Below, piece by piece: positions 49,301 through 61,650 of a stretch of 64,000 nucleotides of DNA. The translations under genes were made by a program, and so were the position numbers. Each line of letters opens with the position of its first letter. Positions within the stretch are counted from its first letter, which is position 1. The notes below the pieces were generated by a model. The model worked only from the letters and a program-made list of their open reading frames with translations. It was not told where the DNA came from and searched no databases. This DNA comes from Opisthorchis felineus (lineage: Eukaryota; Platyhelminthes; Trematoda; Opisthorchiida; Opisthorchiidae), in contig SJOL01002263.1 in NCBI GenBank assembly GCA_004794785.1, positions 692,380-756,379 of the forward strand, in the 5' to 3' direction.

Positions 49301-50262
49301 CTTGTGAATGGATTCAGGGCAAACATTATTGATCCGTCCATGTTGTATCCTGAAGAAGATCGGAGGCGGTTTTTCTCTGTAAATGTTAAACTACCCAGAT
49401 TGGTGTGAATTAATTCAACAGTGATAATTCTGGACCTCTTGGAAGAATTATAGCGAAAGTTCCAACCCGTTTGTTTGTGATCCAAAATTCGGTCTGTTTT
49501 AGGGTCTAAATGCAATAGCAGAGTAGAAGCAGCCGACATCTGCGTTACCGTATTTTCGAAAAAAGTAACGAATTCGATCCCATACTTCTCTTGAGTCCTT
49601 TGATGTCTTTGTAGAGCCACAAGTTTGACATGACCTTGCCTATTAACTAGCTCTAACGAAGTAGACAACTCCAGTCCAGTGTTCACAAAGATCTGCGGAA
49701 TGAGCACCAAAATATGACCAGACCCGACATACGTGAGGATGAAAGGACTGAAGTTGAGTGATGCATGAAGTTCTGTACCCAGCTGAAAATGTGCGAGTAA
49801 TTCGCTGCCTTCTTTCAGCCTCCGGTTGCTTACATGTGAGAGTTCAAACCTCCCTCTAGCCTGCTCATATTCAAATTTGCTTTTGAAGTCTACATAGGGT
49901 ATATCATTGAGGGTGACATCGCTCTCGAACCCAAGCTGCACGTTCTTTCCGATTTGAAGTTTATACGACGTCTTCATGTTGAGTGACTGATTCTCGGGCC
50001 ATTTCAAGCGCATAATGTGTACACTTTGCCCACGAATAAGATGGCTTTCAAGGACATAAAGGATGTGAGGTTGGAGTTCCAATGATATAGTGGTGAGCGC
50101 ATCATGCTCTATGGCATGAGAACAAGTGAGATGAATATAGCGACCAACGTTTACGGGGAATAGACGTAACGTGAGAATAGCTTCTATTTGTGTGATCCAT
50201 GGGAGTTTGTGGTTGGTATGTCCTTTCCAGTGTAATTCACCATTCGCGACACTATCGATGTC
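46351..50262 (-). CDS. Giant LLTP exon, 1,304 codons, open-beta-sheet lipid-binding region
   Basis: An open frame of 3,912 bp runs from acceptor CTTTGTAG (just right of 50262) to donor AAG|GTAAGT (just left of 46351), with phase 0 on both sides. There is no need for a start codon: the frame is open through the acceptor, and the first in-frame ATG lies well inside. The protein is rich in short amphipathic beta strands, with many N-glycosylation sequons (for example NLS and NLT about residue 615). It is poor in cysteine except for a small cluster about residue 1170 (CASRENATCDCG). This composition matches the DUF1943/DUF1081-like beta-sheet part of apoB, apolipophorin and vitellogenin proteins, which lines the lipid cavity. 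I see no catalytic motif and no membrane segment, in keeping with a secreted lipoprotein. The family call rests on composition, size and the downstream vWD/C8 modules rather than on one diagnostic motif. Confidence 0.88.
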
Positions 50263-53200
50263 CTACAAAGCACAGGGTAGAAATTTTAAGCTGACAAAAT
50301 GTCACCGTAACGAAAAAGGACTTTTATTTAGTAAAACAAAAGAAATAAAAGGACGATCTCGGTTTGGAGGACGATAGACGAACCAATGAACGTCAGACAA
50401 AAACGTATTCTTCATAGCCTTTCATAACAGCCTAGGGAAAATCCGTTGACCCAACATGTAAGCTAACCACGAGAGAAAACGCAGAATGTGTTTTGATTGT
50501 TTTTCTATAATTGGATGGATCATTTTTCTGTCAAGGATTACTCTCTAGATTAACACCTTCGTTCCGGTTCACCAAACTAGACGAAACAGCTCGACAAAAT
50601 TCGCATAATGAACATACCCAGGAATACCATACTGTCCAGTTTTCGGCCAAAAAAAGGAACTGAAAGAACCTTCTGTCATTGTTTTTTATCCAGACTATTC
50701 CGATAGCGATTGCGCAGAGTTGCTTAGAACGATCAAAAGTGGCTTCTCGGATGGTTATTCCCTACCACTGACAGAACTTAGGACTTAAGGAATAATTCTG
50801 TAAATTAAATTTCTAAAGTCTGACATATGACAGAGTACTAAAATACTAATATACCTATGTGCTTTCCTATGGGTCTTAACTGGTTAAGCGCATCAAGTTT
50901 TGTAGTTTATATGATTTATCGCATGTGAAATAATGGGTCTTTTTGGCTTCTCGGTTGACGTAATCAGCTGTTCGATTTCCCTTGCTTGGTTGTTTGTTCG
51001 AAAATGAGTTGCATCAAATGACGGATGGTTTGGCATGTGCCATCGACCAACACTCAATGAAACTTGTATGCACCTGTACTGTAGACACTGGAGCTCGAAG
51101 CAAAATGTACTGGATTACAATGAAAAAAACGATTCAGTATACCACCACGGCTTTTTGACATGGGCCGGCTTCACTTACAGGAAGAAATCGCGATTGAAAA
51201 GGTGCAAGTATCAAGACGCACCCCATATTAGAAGGCTCATCCCTGGAGTGAGGCAACTGATGGAGGCCACACACTAATAGGAACTACCACTCGCATACTC
51301 TTAAGCTGGATTTAGGGGAGACCAGATGGTCGTAATCTAGGAGGATTCCATCCTCTTTAGATCAGATACCCGTGATGCGGAAGTACTCGAAGAACAATAC
51401 CAACAGAAACCGCTTTATTAACTATTGTACCGCCTTTGATTCCGAGGACCGCCGCGGGCTATAGAGCATAATGCCGAAAGGTCGTGCGTCCTTTGGTTTA
51501 GTTCGCATGATGAGGTCGCACTACTCTACTACTAATGTGCAAATACGTGTATGGCGATGGAACGGATAACCTCACGGTACGCACCGGAGTACCTTAGGAT
51601 GCCAGTATTTTTTGAATCCATCACTGACTGGATGATGAAACAATCGCAGTGGAAAGCTTGACTTCGATCACACAGACCTTGTTTTGTTGGATGACGATTT
51701 TGACTACAGCAGACCTGCGCTCAACCGAATCAGTCCGTAGGCCACATTGGTAGGCCAGGAGGAGACCACTGCAATCATGAAGCACATTTAGCCCATGAAA
51801 ATTTTATTAAAAACTACTATAAGGCCTCCATCTGAAAGAGTGAAACGTACAATTACGTTACATCCCCATTACAGACGAAATACGAGGTCAAGGAAGCGTC
51901 CTAAACTTCAGCCACGCCATCATTTAGTTGAAGAAAGCTTCACAGCACAGAACGAAAATCAGGCTTCAAACCTGGTTTCGGGCAAATCAAACTGCCATTT
52001 ATCGATTCTTATCTGACGTGTGTACGATTTATCCTTATGGGTAGAAAGAATTCGACAGCCTGAGATGTCTAACAGTTGGTGCTCGACGGTCATCCATAAA
52101 GCAAGATGGGACGGTTGGCTGCCTAATCTTATATCCGTCAAGCCTGGCCCGCAATAACGCAACTGCACACGGTGTTGGAACAGCGCAGACATAACGGCAA
52201 TCTCCAGGTCCCTGCAGTTGTTGGCGTCTGTTATGCAGGGGCTTTCTGATTATATGGGACTTAAATGATTTATGGTATTAGTCGCCCAAAACATGAACGG
52301 ATGGGGATGTACGCTGAAGTACCCGTTAGTTTGGCTGGGCCGAAACATCAATGAGACAGTCAGGCAGTTTTAAGTACTGGCGTATATACCTCGTCCTACA
52401 ATATGTGCGTGCAAATCTACAAGCTCGCCTAATCAGTTCGCGAATGAACCTCGTTTAAATTATCCCAACCATTATAACATGCTGGATCTAAGCTTGAAAA
52501 TGTGCATTTCAGGTACATCGATGATTTTCCATGCTGAGTTCTTGCTGCTAATAGGACCTTCCCAGCTACCTAGAGATACACATCCCGCCCTCACGTAGAG
52601 GGCAAGCGCTGTATAATCCATTGAGAAAAGGAGCTCTATGGTAACGAAGATTTTAGTTCATGTACGATTTTAAATGGGGTGGAGGACCAATTTTGTTAAA
52701 CCTGTTGACATGTCAATGGTGTTATACATGCAACTTCATCCCCGTTAATCTTACTTGTATTCTCAGACTTGTGGGTGCGTGAGCGTGTGTGGGGAGCATT
52801 CTGCAAAAAGTCTTGTCAGGTAGGGACACCCCTTTTTGCATTTCTGTACAGTCTTGTGAACAACAACATAACGATGAAAAATAAAACTTCTGAAACGTTT
52901 TGAAACCTCCTTGTTCAAGTTGTTCTTGACATCGAAAAATGCAGACAATACCATTCTCGTTCTCGAAGAGCAAGAGTAGAGATAATGTATCTAGGTGAAG
53001 TGACAGGGACCTTCCGTCATTTGGCGTGTGCTTTTTGCGCACACTGTGAACATGCAATCACCGAAAACGTAGCTTGCAATCGAGACTGTGGATTCTTTTG
53101 AGCATCTTCAATGCATTAACGTTGCAGCTGTGGTTGGTGTACGCAACTCTAAGTTTCGGATAGCATTTGCCAATTTGAGTCATGGGCATGCATCACACCT

Positions 53201-53613
53201 CAGAACTTTAAAAGACTTGTATGCCAAGATCTGACTTCCGTAATTCGGTCTGTGTGATGATAGCTATCACTGGCCAGGAATGGCTTAAGACTTGGCTTCT
53301 AATCTATATCAATCAAGTTCTTGTTCTTATCTTCCATCCCCATTGTCTGAAGGATTGTTTGGAGGTGTAGGCAAATTGCGATGCGTGCATTGTGCTGAAA
53401 AACACGTCCCATCTGCTTCTACAATATGGCTTTCGAATAATCCGTAGATTTATACTGTGACTGTCTCGATTTAGATGGTGATATCATTACTTACGTTCCT
53501 CGTGACGCTTACGGCCATTTTGGCCGCTTCACAGTCATCCGTGAAGATCACAAGGGTTGGATTAACAGAGAGTTTAGCATGATTATGAAATCACTGGCAA
53601 AGAATGAGCTTAC
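50263..53613. other. LLTP intron, nothing certain
   Basis: A 3.35-kb intron with matching phases. Frames at 51.0-51.3 kb (APHIRRLIPGVRQLMEA, plus) and 51.96-52.19 kb (minus) hint at repeat-derived sequence, but I cannot assign them. Confidence 0.6.
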
Positions 53614-53868
53614 TTGTATTGGAATACTTAACGTGGCTTTGGCCTTCAATTCTCCTCCTTGGTCTAGTTTGTAAGCAAGCCACCAGATCAGGGAAGCGTT
53701 CGAATTCAAGCGGCCACTCTGTGGTGAATATGTCCATCCATATAGGCTAAAGATAGCAGGCTTATTCGTATGCAAAATCCAAAATTCTTTGGACATAAAT
53801 TGACTCAGGTCCAGTGACAGTTCAGTCCTGAGGAAAGGAACCGTAAGAATGATATAATGCATTTCACA
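53614..53868 (-). CDS. LLTP exon, 85 codons, upstream of the giant exon
   Basis: The exon follows an acceptor ending CTACACACAG and ends at a CAA|GTAAGC donor; phase is 0 in and 0 out. The peptide alternates polar and hydrophobic residues, as in a beta-sheet (for example LKAKATLSIPIQ at its end), and reads straight into the next exon, which continues DIDSVANGELHWKG. It is the most 5' LLTP exon I can support. At least one further exon ending in phase 0 must lie to the right. Confidence 0.8.
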
Positions 53869-56800
53869 CTGTGTGTAGATGTCACGTTGCCGGCTAAAAT
53901 GCGAGGACGAAAATAGTACATCATTTAAACTTGTTTGTTCTGGTTTAGTACATGCTTCCTGGCAAACTTAGTCATCCTCACCCATGGTATACATCTTAGC
54001 CCAATGATAGATTGCCCGTATAAATATCCATTATAATTAGCGACCTGATCCCACGCACGATGGCTGGAATTCTTTTGTTCTAAAGCACTGTACTACATTT
54101 AAGCTGGATCCGAAAAACTCAACTCCATCAATAGAAAGAGGCTTTAGACGGATCTCATGGCAAAATACCGTGAACAACTGACTAAAATCAATCAGCATTG
54201 AGTATCAAACGGATATGTGCATTGGAAGAGGATACAGGTAGGTCCTCATCACGCTAATGCACTGCTTCCTACTTTACACCGGTGGAGAGAAGGAAACAAA
54301 TGCACCTTCTTACTTTTTCATCCTAGAGGCACGAGGCCCAGTTTCACACCGAATCGCGTAGCCAAAGCATTCAGAACAATTCCACAGTGCTCCGGACTAA
54401 AACTGTTCTATCGGCTTCTGTTGAAATTCGAGTCCGAAAATAGAGTAAAGAGCATATCACTTAATCTTCGCCGAAGACTGCTTGAAACTATTGTCTCCAA
54501 AATATGTCCTAGTACTTTTCCACCTTGTCATTCCGCGAAGGCACCAAGAAAATAATCTGTAGTTTAACTCTCCAGCTGTTTTCCTTAGCAGCTATCGGCA
54601 ACATCGTCTAAAGGCACCCATCTATCATTCCTGTCTTCTCAGCACAGAACACTCACGGCAACTGATTCTGCTTCAGCATGACAATTTACTTCCTGTTCTA
54701 CCGTAGCATGGGCTCAGGAACTGTAGTATCGAACTGTGAAGATTGCAAAGACAATATAATCTGAATATTTCGGGACTTCACAGAAGTCACAGTTGACAAA
54801 AAAGTCCAACGCTGTGGAAAATGCTGAACGTAATATAAAAATCTCCTGAAGGATTTATGCATGAAAGTTTGTGAGGAATAGGATGCGCTCAAATGCTTGT
54901 CTTCAACTGGTTCAGTCGCACAACGCTTGTACCGACTTTCTAGAACAAACAAATAAGTATATCATTGCGCCAGGCGCCATGCGTGACAAGATTACCGTAT
55001 CACAAACTTGCTAAACGCCTGGTGGACAAACATAATCAGGTAAGAGATGAATTGGCACAAGAATCTAACACAAAAACAAAATACTTAACTGATGTGAAGT
55101 TGAATCGATATTCACCACTATGCAGTTGACAACGTTAATGACGCTATTTAAACTTCTGTTACATAGAACTATTAATCTTGAGGAGCTCAAGATTTGAAAT
55201 GTTTAGGCCTCTAGTTCTTTGTACAACAAATACGCAATTTTAACTGAATGGTTGGCTTTCCAGACACATTAGTGGAGGGTGGTTAGAGAGCCCACTTGCG
55301 ACCGTTTTCTTTGCCGTACTTATTGACCACTTAAAGCAAAACATACTAAAAAGGATCCGGGATTTTGTTATGTTGTTACGGTGATGACAACTTTGCGGAA
55401 AGTGAGGAGCATGATAAGGCAGACAGAGTAGCACGAACGGTCATCCGTATTTTACGGAGAAAATGGATTGAGTTGCAGTCTTGGATGTGGTACTAATCAC
55501 GCGGTAAGGTAGGTATTTTCGGAAGCTTCATGAAAAACTGGTGTGGAAAAGGCGATGTCCGTCCTTTTAAAGGTTCGCATCTATCGGAGAAGGACGCGTT
55601 CTAGGTAATACTGTATGGTAGCTTGTGCCTCAGCTGCCTATATTGGGAAGCCCAACAACTCAGAGACGTCTGTTTGAAAGGACTATCCATGGCAATGCAT
55701 AGACATATACTGCGAGCCCGAAGAAGGACCTGAAATGCAGTTTTGCGTACGAAACAACAGAGTGAAACTTATCTTCCTATGATACGTGGTTTTTACCCGG
55801 GGGCTGATTTAATGCAACCATGAAATGGATTTGCAAACCTATCCTGTTATTATTGCCCGGAGAAGCTATGCTGACCTGCGTGCCTTTTGCAACCAAATCC
55901 AACCTTTTCCGCCAAGTTGGCTTTATCAGTGGATACAAATATAGGACAACCATTATATGAGGGACACAATGAAGCTGCGATTCCAAAAACAGCTCTGGGA
56001 GTGGGAGCCACAGTATCCGAACTCTGCTACAGCCAGGCATATTTTACACTCTGGTCTTCTGATAATAAATCTACTATCTGCCAGAGCACAAGCGCAAGCT
56101 TTACTCTGTGCACGCCTTGGGGATACATCGTAATAGCCATTGTTTTGTGCGTCCGAAAGTGACTTTGGACTAAGACTGAACTTTGCTTTCTGGGCAAACC
56201 ACTCAATTTCATTCAGTCATGTAATTCTATAACCTTTTTTTCTGTGTGCGTCCTCTGCGTTCAGTTCACCATTAACCACTGCTATCATTATGCTGATTAC
56301 TTCTCCTTATATATGTTGATTTCAGATTCCACATGCTCTTAAACACTTACTCTTAGGCAATTAGACCAACCTTCACAGGTTGCATGACATACTGAACACT
56401 TGCGAGGTCAACGTAACATGTAATCACTATCTGTAACATCGCAAGAGCAGCTGCTGAACTGCAACTGAAGTGTCTATGCATAGGATATCTTACATCCTGA
56501 CTTGGACCGTGTTTAATCTTCAGTTTGCCCAACGATAAAAGGATTGAGCATCTGATTGAGGTCAATGTAAATATTTGGACATATTTTCCGTCGGCTCACC
56601 AGTGTTCCGACTTCTCGTTGACCTTCGTTAAGACAAAACACTGCGTATTGCTTGCCGCTGTTATAGTACAAGCTGGCTATTCGTTTCCTAGGACCGCTAA
56701 TTCCAACATTCACATCAGATCATTCACACCTGAGGCCTTTGTTAGAAAGTTAGTGTTCCCGCTGTGCATCTCAAGTTCATGAGCATCATTTAAGAAAGAG

Positions 56801-59800
56801 GAAAATTGAAAAAATAATATCCTAGACCCGTAATATCAGAGTATTTTGATGCCTCATTTAAATCATCACAAAAGCTTATCAAAGGCAGTTTTCTTTCGAA
56901 GGCATTATCAATGATTCGCAAAAGTTACCCTGAGAAATTATCAGACCAGTTTGGTGTTAGAAGTAACCAGTAAAAACTGAGTGCAAAAAGGAGCATTCCA
57001 AAATGAAAATGAAAAAAAGTTCGGTCCCAGAATATTTCCACATTCACAGGTGTATTTCCCATTGACTGTTTCACGAGAAGAAAGATATATGATGTTCAAA
57101 AACGGTGATGACTGCCTTTTCAGAAAACTGGGCTAACACTGCTAACTGCTGCGACGTTTCACTAATGCGGCTGACTAAGTATGCCGGTACAGACCGAACA
57201 TAAGGATGGGCTCAATAGGAATGAACAAAGTACAATGAAACATGAAAAAATAGTAAGTGCCTGTGTTTTTCGGCTAGGACACCTAAGACAAAGCTGACCG
57301 TCCGGTTAATGAACTGGATACGAATCGGAGTTGTTGAAAGAAGCTAGTAACCAAACTTCGCAAACACCAACTTGTTGATAAGACACTCGTCTCCAGACAT
57401 GAAGATCAAGAAGGTCATGAATTAAAGTGGAACCAAGTCAGTATCTTATCCCAACCAAAGACAAACACTGGAGAGAAATCTCTTAATTTCACTTTGGGGC
57501 CAATTCACTATACCAAACTCTGAGGATAAAAAGCCCCATAACAATCAAGTTCAGCAATGAAGAGCAAACCCTCGAAGAAACCAAAAGAAAGCACTAACAA
57601 ATGACAAAACCGGGTGTACAACACGAAAGCCACAAGTAAATCATTGATCAACAAAATGAAAAATCGTAGGACAGAAGTGTCACGTGAATCTCCAAGATAC
57701 AGAAAGCCACACCACAACGCAACAGAAAGACAGAATAAGACAAACAACCAAAAAATAAAGCTGCCGCACTAGAAAGGGCCCAACTGACCAGTCGGATGTT
57801 AGGAAGATGGACCGAACTGCACGATGCAGGGGAAATAAACAGGACAGTCAGTAAAAAGATCGAGACCACTGAAATGTAGATGATAAACCAAGCAACCAAA
57901 TGCTGACAAATCGAATCACAACATAAAACGAATCCTACAAGACCATTCGAATTGCACACGAGCGAAAATTCCGACAATTAGCGAGGAGATATCACTCACC
58001 GTTTGGAACCACAAAACCATGATTTTACTATACGTAATTGCCTTATTTACAAGGGCTTACTTGGCGGCGTCTGTCAGTTACTCATGCACAGACACTAATA
58101 GTCAAACTGTGCGCTAAGCTGACGGGTCTCATCCTTCGTTCCCTTATAACGGTACGCATGATTTCCACGGAATCGTTCGTAGCCACCTTCCTCGCTGAAA
58201 TCTGAAAGGTTCAGCTGGAAAACCTGGATCTAATGCAGGTATTCTCAGAATTGATCTGGTTGCACAGAAGACGCATGGTTGAGATATTTTGTATTTTTGG
58301 TGAGAAGTTTGACCCAGACGCTGGAGGAATTTTATGGCTACAAAATCTATATTTTACTTAACCAGACTTCAGTTCCTCCTCTCAAACCTAATTGGTTAGA
58401 ATGCAGACCAGTGCGAAATTCTGCCCACTCTAAATTTGTTGGTTAATCCAGTGTTTATCTGGTGACACTTCCGCAGATCCTACGGTTGGTCACCTGTCTG
58501 GACGGACAAGCGAACACTTCCAGAATCGGATGAGTTTAGGAAGTTTTGATCACGTTCAGACTCCTAATTAGCCTCTCCTGGACAGGGAGGATGCAGTTAA
58601 TCACGACTTATACACTGGACCGTCAGTCAGGTAGAGAAAATCCTAGTTCAAAGCGAGTGGAATCTTTAATAGTGCGATTGCTACCCTGGTCCACCCTTTC
58701 GCATGTACTCCGTGTGCATAAAGGAAATTTGTTCAAGCTGATGCCAGCCAGTGTTGTTCGGCTTCAGTCTGACACCAAGCCACATGCCTTTCATTACCCA
58801 GACAGTCAAGTCTGTTTTAGGTGAATGTTACCCTTGCCGACAGGCAGACATTGCTGCTCCCCATCTCTGCTTTACAGTGTTCTTTCATTTATTCACAGCC
58901 AAAACTGTGTGGTTTTCACCTGGGGCTGCATATACTGCTACTCAAGAGATACTTTTTGTCAATGACCTCCATTTACAAGACCTGATGAGGGCGTTATGAC
59001 ATGAACAACCATAGGAAAATTCCTCGTTTACAGAAAGAAGATGGAAACATATAAAATTGGAAAACTGATGTTTTGCTCTATTCTGCCCCAACTTTGTGCA
59101 TGAACCGAGTTGCATTTGTACAATACTTATCCGATCGTCCACAAGTGCCGTAAATTTTGAGAATATTTACTGGCTTCTTCAAACTGGTTGAGTTACCAGC
59201 GAATTTAACACATTGAGTGAAACAAAAAATCGCCTCAATACAATTCGATCTCTTCCTTGGGTTAAAAATTAATCGAAACCACGCAAGCGAACAAAATAAC
59301 AACCAGACTGAGTCAACGGGTTACAACCTAAAAGCACCGTACATTACATTTCATGACTCTGTGTGGGAGTTTCTCTCCGGATGCATATTTGCGGTACTTG
59401 TATCTTACTCTGAGATCTATCTTGCGCTTGAGTACAGTGAATGTTCTGCTACATCTTAACGCAATCAATCAATTTCTCTCTTTTTACCTTTTCATCTTAC
59501 CTATTTTGAAAAGCACGCCTTACAAAAATGCGCTTCAAACATTCGCCAATCGGAATTTAAAACTTTTTACTCACATTTCCTGTCCCGGTTTCATCAACTG
59601 CGATTTTCTAAAATGCAAAATGAAATTTTTGCATAAGATAGACAACTTACTGGAAAACAGAGTTTAGTACGTCATACTCTAATCGATAATAAGCCAACAT
59701 TTAGCACTCCTTGCTTTACTGCTAGATTCTTTTTGCGGGATTTCCACACAGACTTAGACCATATGACTGGAACTGCGATATCCGCGGTGCATAAGCGTGG

Positions 59801-60799
59801 TGGCTAATTGTTTAGAACAAGCAGTGAGAAGGCTGAAAGGGTTTTTGGTTCCAAATACGTAATATCTCCCAAACAATTAAATATGATTTTATAAATTGGT
59901 TAATATTTCTTAGTGTTTTGGTCCTGGGACAAGGGGTTGTTTAGTGATGATCCGGGATCTGGGTTAACCAAGTTCTGTATCTGATGCACATAATCCATAT
60001 TCACTGGCTCCAAATAACCTAACGTTTCTAGTCAGTTCACATTAGGCTAAATAAGTATTGCTGCTGTATGCTTCTAGAAAGAAATGGGACACTGGCCCTG
60101 TTTACCATCTTTGAAGTTTCAGCGGATAGCTTAACTTCCTTAGGTAATTTAGGATAAATGATGATGATGATGATGATGTGACGCCCACTATCACACCTTT
60201 TGAATGGGACTGAACAACTAACAGGCAGACTGGTAGTCTTGTTACTACTGGTGCTATATTCCCAGAGTGTGACACTGAGGGCAGATACTAAAATGAGGCA
60301 GGCCTAGAAATGGTTGAACCTCTCCCAGAGGACACAGTAACTCTCTCCCAATAGTTTAAGTTAGGTCCTTTGGCGATATCCAGTTTGGTTCTGCTCAGGC
60401 AGGTGCGCCCGCAATTTACACAGCGCACACTAGTTTCAAATGACGTTCCTGGGTTCAGGCGTCTAGCTGCTCCGTGGCTCAAAACTCTAGGAACTTGAGT
60501 AGACAGTAGTTCGCAAAATTCACAAAGTAATCGAATGCCAGGTCTTTCTAGGATCTGAAGCCAAGTTTTCACTTTTTAAAAGGATGTCACAAAGCGAAGG
60601 TTTAGCTCTCCGAGTACTTCAAGTGACTTTAAATAGGTTGTTACCTTATGTGACTAGCAAAACTCGCCTTACGCTGCCTTACCAGCGAACCTGGTTTTGC
60701 CTCAAGGCGCATCCGGTTCCGTTGATGTTGACTGTTTCAGGTACTTGAGTATTTAGGCTTTACTCTGACCATCTGATTTGTTTTGTCTTGGGTAAGCAT
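53869..60799. other. Probable LLTP intron or 5' region without supported exon
   Basis: At least one exon ending in phase 0 is needed upstream of 53868, but none could be supported. Frames at 54.2-54.55 kb (plus), 54.7-54.95 kb (minus) and 60.29-60.57 kb (minus; CEFCELLSTQVPRVLSHG, RCVNCGRTCLSRT) lack splice context or a known motif. The last may belong to a repeat. Confidence 0.5.
60157..60179. repeat. (ATG)n microsatellite
   Basis: About seven tandem ATG units in the region right of the LLTP exons; there is no coding frame around it. Confidence 0.95.
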
Positions 60800-61650
60800 T
60801 ACAACCGAAATTTGTCGAACCCTTTATTGTGTAGTCGATATAACATCTACGCTTCGCTGCCGTACAGTACTGAACAGAGTGCAATCTCTCGGTTTACTTG
60901 GATAGTGATAACCACGTTCGGGTTTTGATTGCTCCAAACTTGGTTATATAGGCAAATAAACGCGTTTTTAACTTGGCAATCTGAGCATGTCTTTCAGTAT
61001 CCACCATCGAACCTGTGAACACGGTGCGGCTCAAGTAGAAGAATTTTTCAAAACACCCTATACCGTGATCATTACTTTAAATGTAAATCGTCCATAGCCG
61101 TGATGTTTGGGTAGGTTGGTAAACGGTTGGCGATTTAGAAGTTTTAATATTCAGACTAAGCCAAGTTGCTGTCCACCCAAATAATGTTGGTATCTGAAGC
61201 GATTTCGCCTCCAAATGTGCAAATCAAACATATTTATCTGCCAAAAACAGCACATGAATCTGTGACTCGTGCGGTTTTGTCTCGGTTAAGAGGTAACCTT
61301 CTGGATGGCATGAGATCGGTAAGCCGTTCTCCGAATGACAATGCTCTGCCGCTTAAATGCTGATCAGGTGTAGACTGAACAAAGTTTGAACCAGAACGCA
61401 ACCTTGTTTGGTGCTTGTGCTGACTTCTATGTCGATATTTACCTAGGCCAACTCACACAGATGAAAAGATTTGATTGTGATAGTTATTCCGGGCATTCCA
61501 GCTTTCTGACTACGGTGCATAACGGTTGGTTTGGTTTACAGACACTTAATTCCAGATTATCACCACTAAAACGGCCCGTCAGAATCCATGCTACGATCTT
61601 GACTGCAGTGCAAGAAGGACGGATTCCCCTTTCCTTTGGACATTAGTATG
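60800..61650 (-). mobile_element. Non-LTR reverse transcriptase remnant
   Basis: On the minus strand, STSTKQGCVLVQTLFSL (about 61380-61435) matches the RT motif before the catalytic aspartates. Further on, FFYLSRTVFTGSMVDTERHA and IAKLKTRLFAYITKFG (about 60940-61060) match the RT-thumb segment usually read as YLGSTL...D.E...RIAKA. Stops interrupt it and the catalytic box is not recognisable. It is in the same orientation as the LLTP gene. Confidence 0.5.

Larger units (their letters stand above)
1546..53868 (-). other. Gene span: large lipid transfer protein (apoB/apolipophorin-like), partial
   Basis: This is the span of one minus-strand gene assembled from exons with GT-AG borders and mostly compatible phases. 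The protein order is long beta-strand-rich lipid-binding region, mixed beta and helical segments, vWD-like domain, then C8-like cysteine module. That order is typical of invertebrate apolipophorin/apoB proteins of the LLTP superfamily, which pack lipid into secreted particles and deliver it to tissues. Parasitic flatworms depend on host lipid, so such a carrier is biologically sensible; that is inference. Both ends are missing: the N-terminal lipovitellin-like module was not found to the right, and the last exon here ends in a donor site, so the gene continues past the left edge. Several small exons are still missing, and an N gap cuts one exon. Vitellogenin is the main alternative, but no polyserine or yolk-type region is seen. 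Confidence 0.8.

Noticed and set aside
54217..54555. 112-codon plus-strand open frame
   Set aside because: Opposite to all real exons here, with no recognised domain or clear splice or promoter context.
57508..57977. Minus-strand frames rich in Phe, Leu and Ser that look like membrane protein
   Set aside because: They arise from a purine-rich plus strand read in reverse; there is no splice context or domain pattern.
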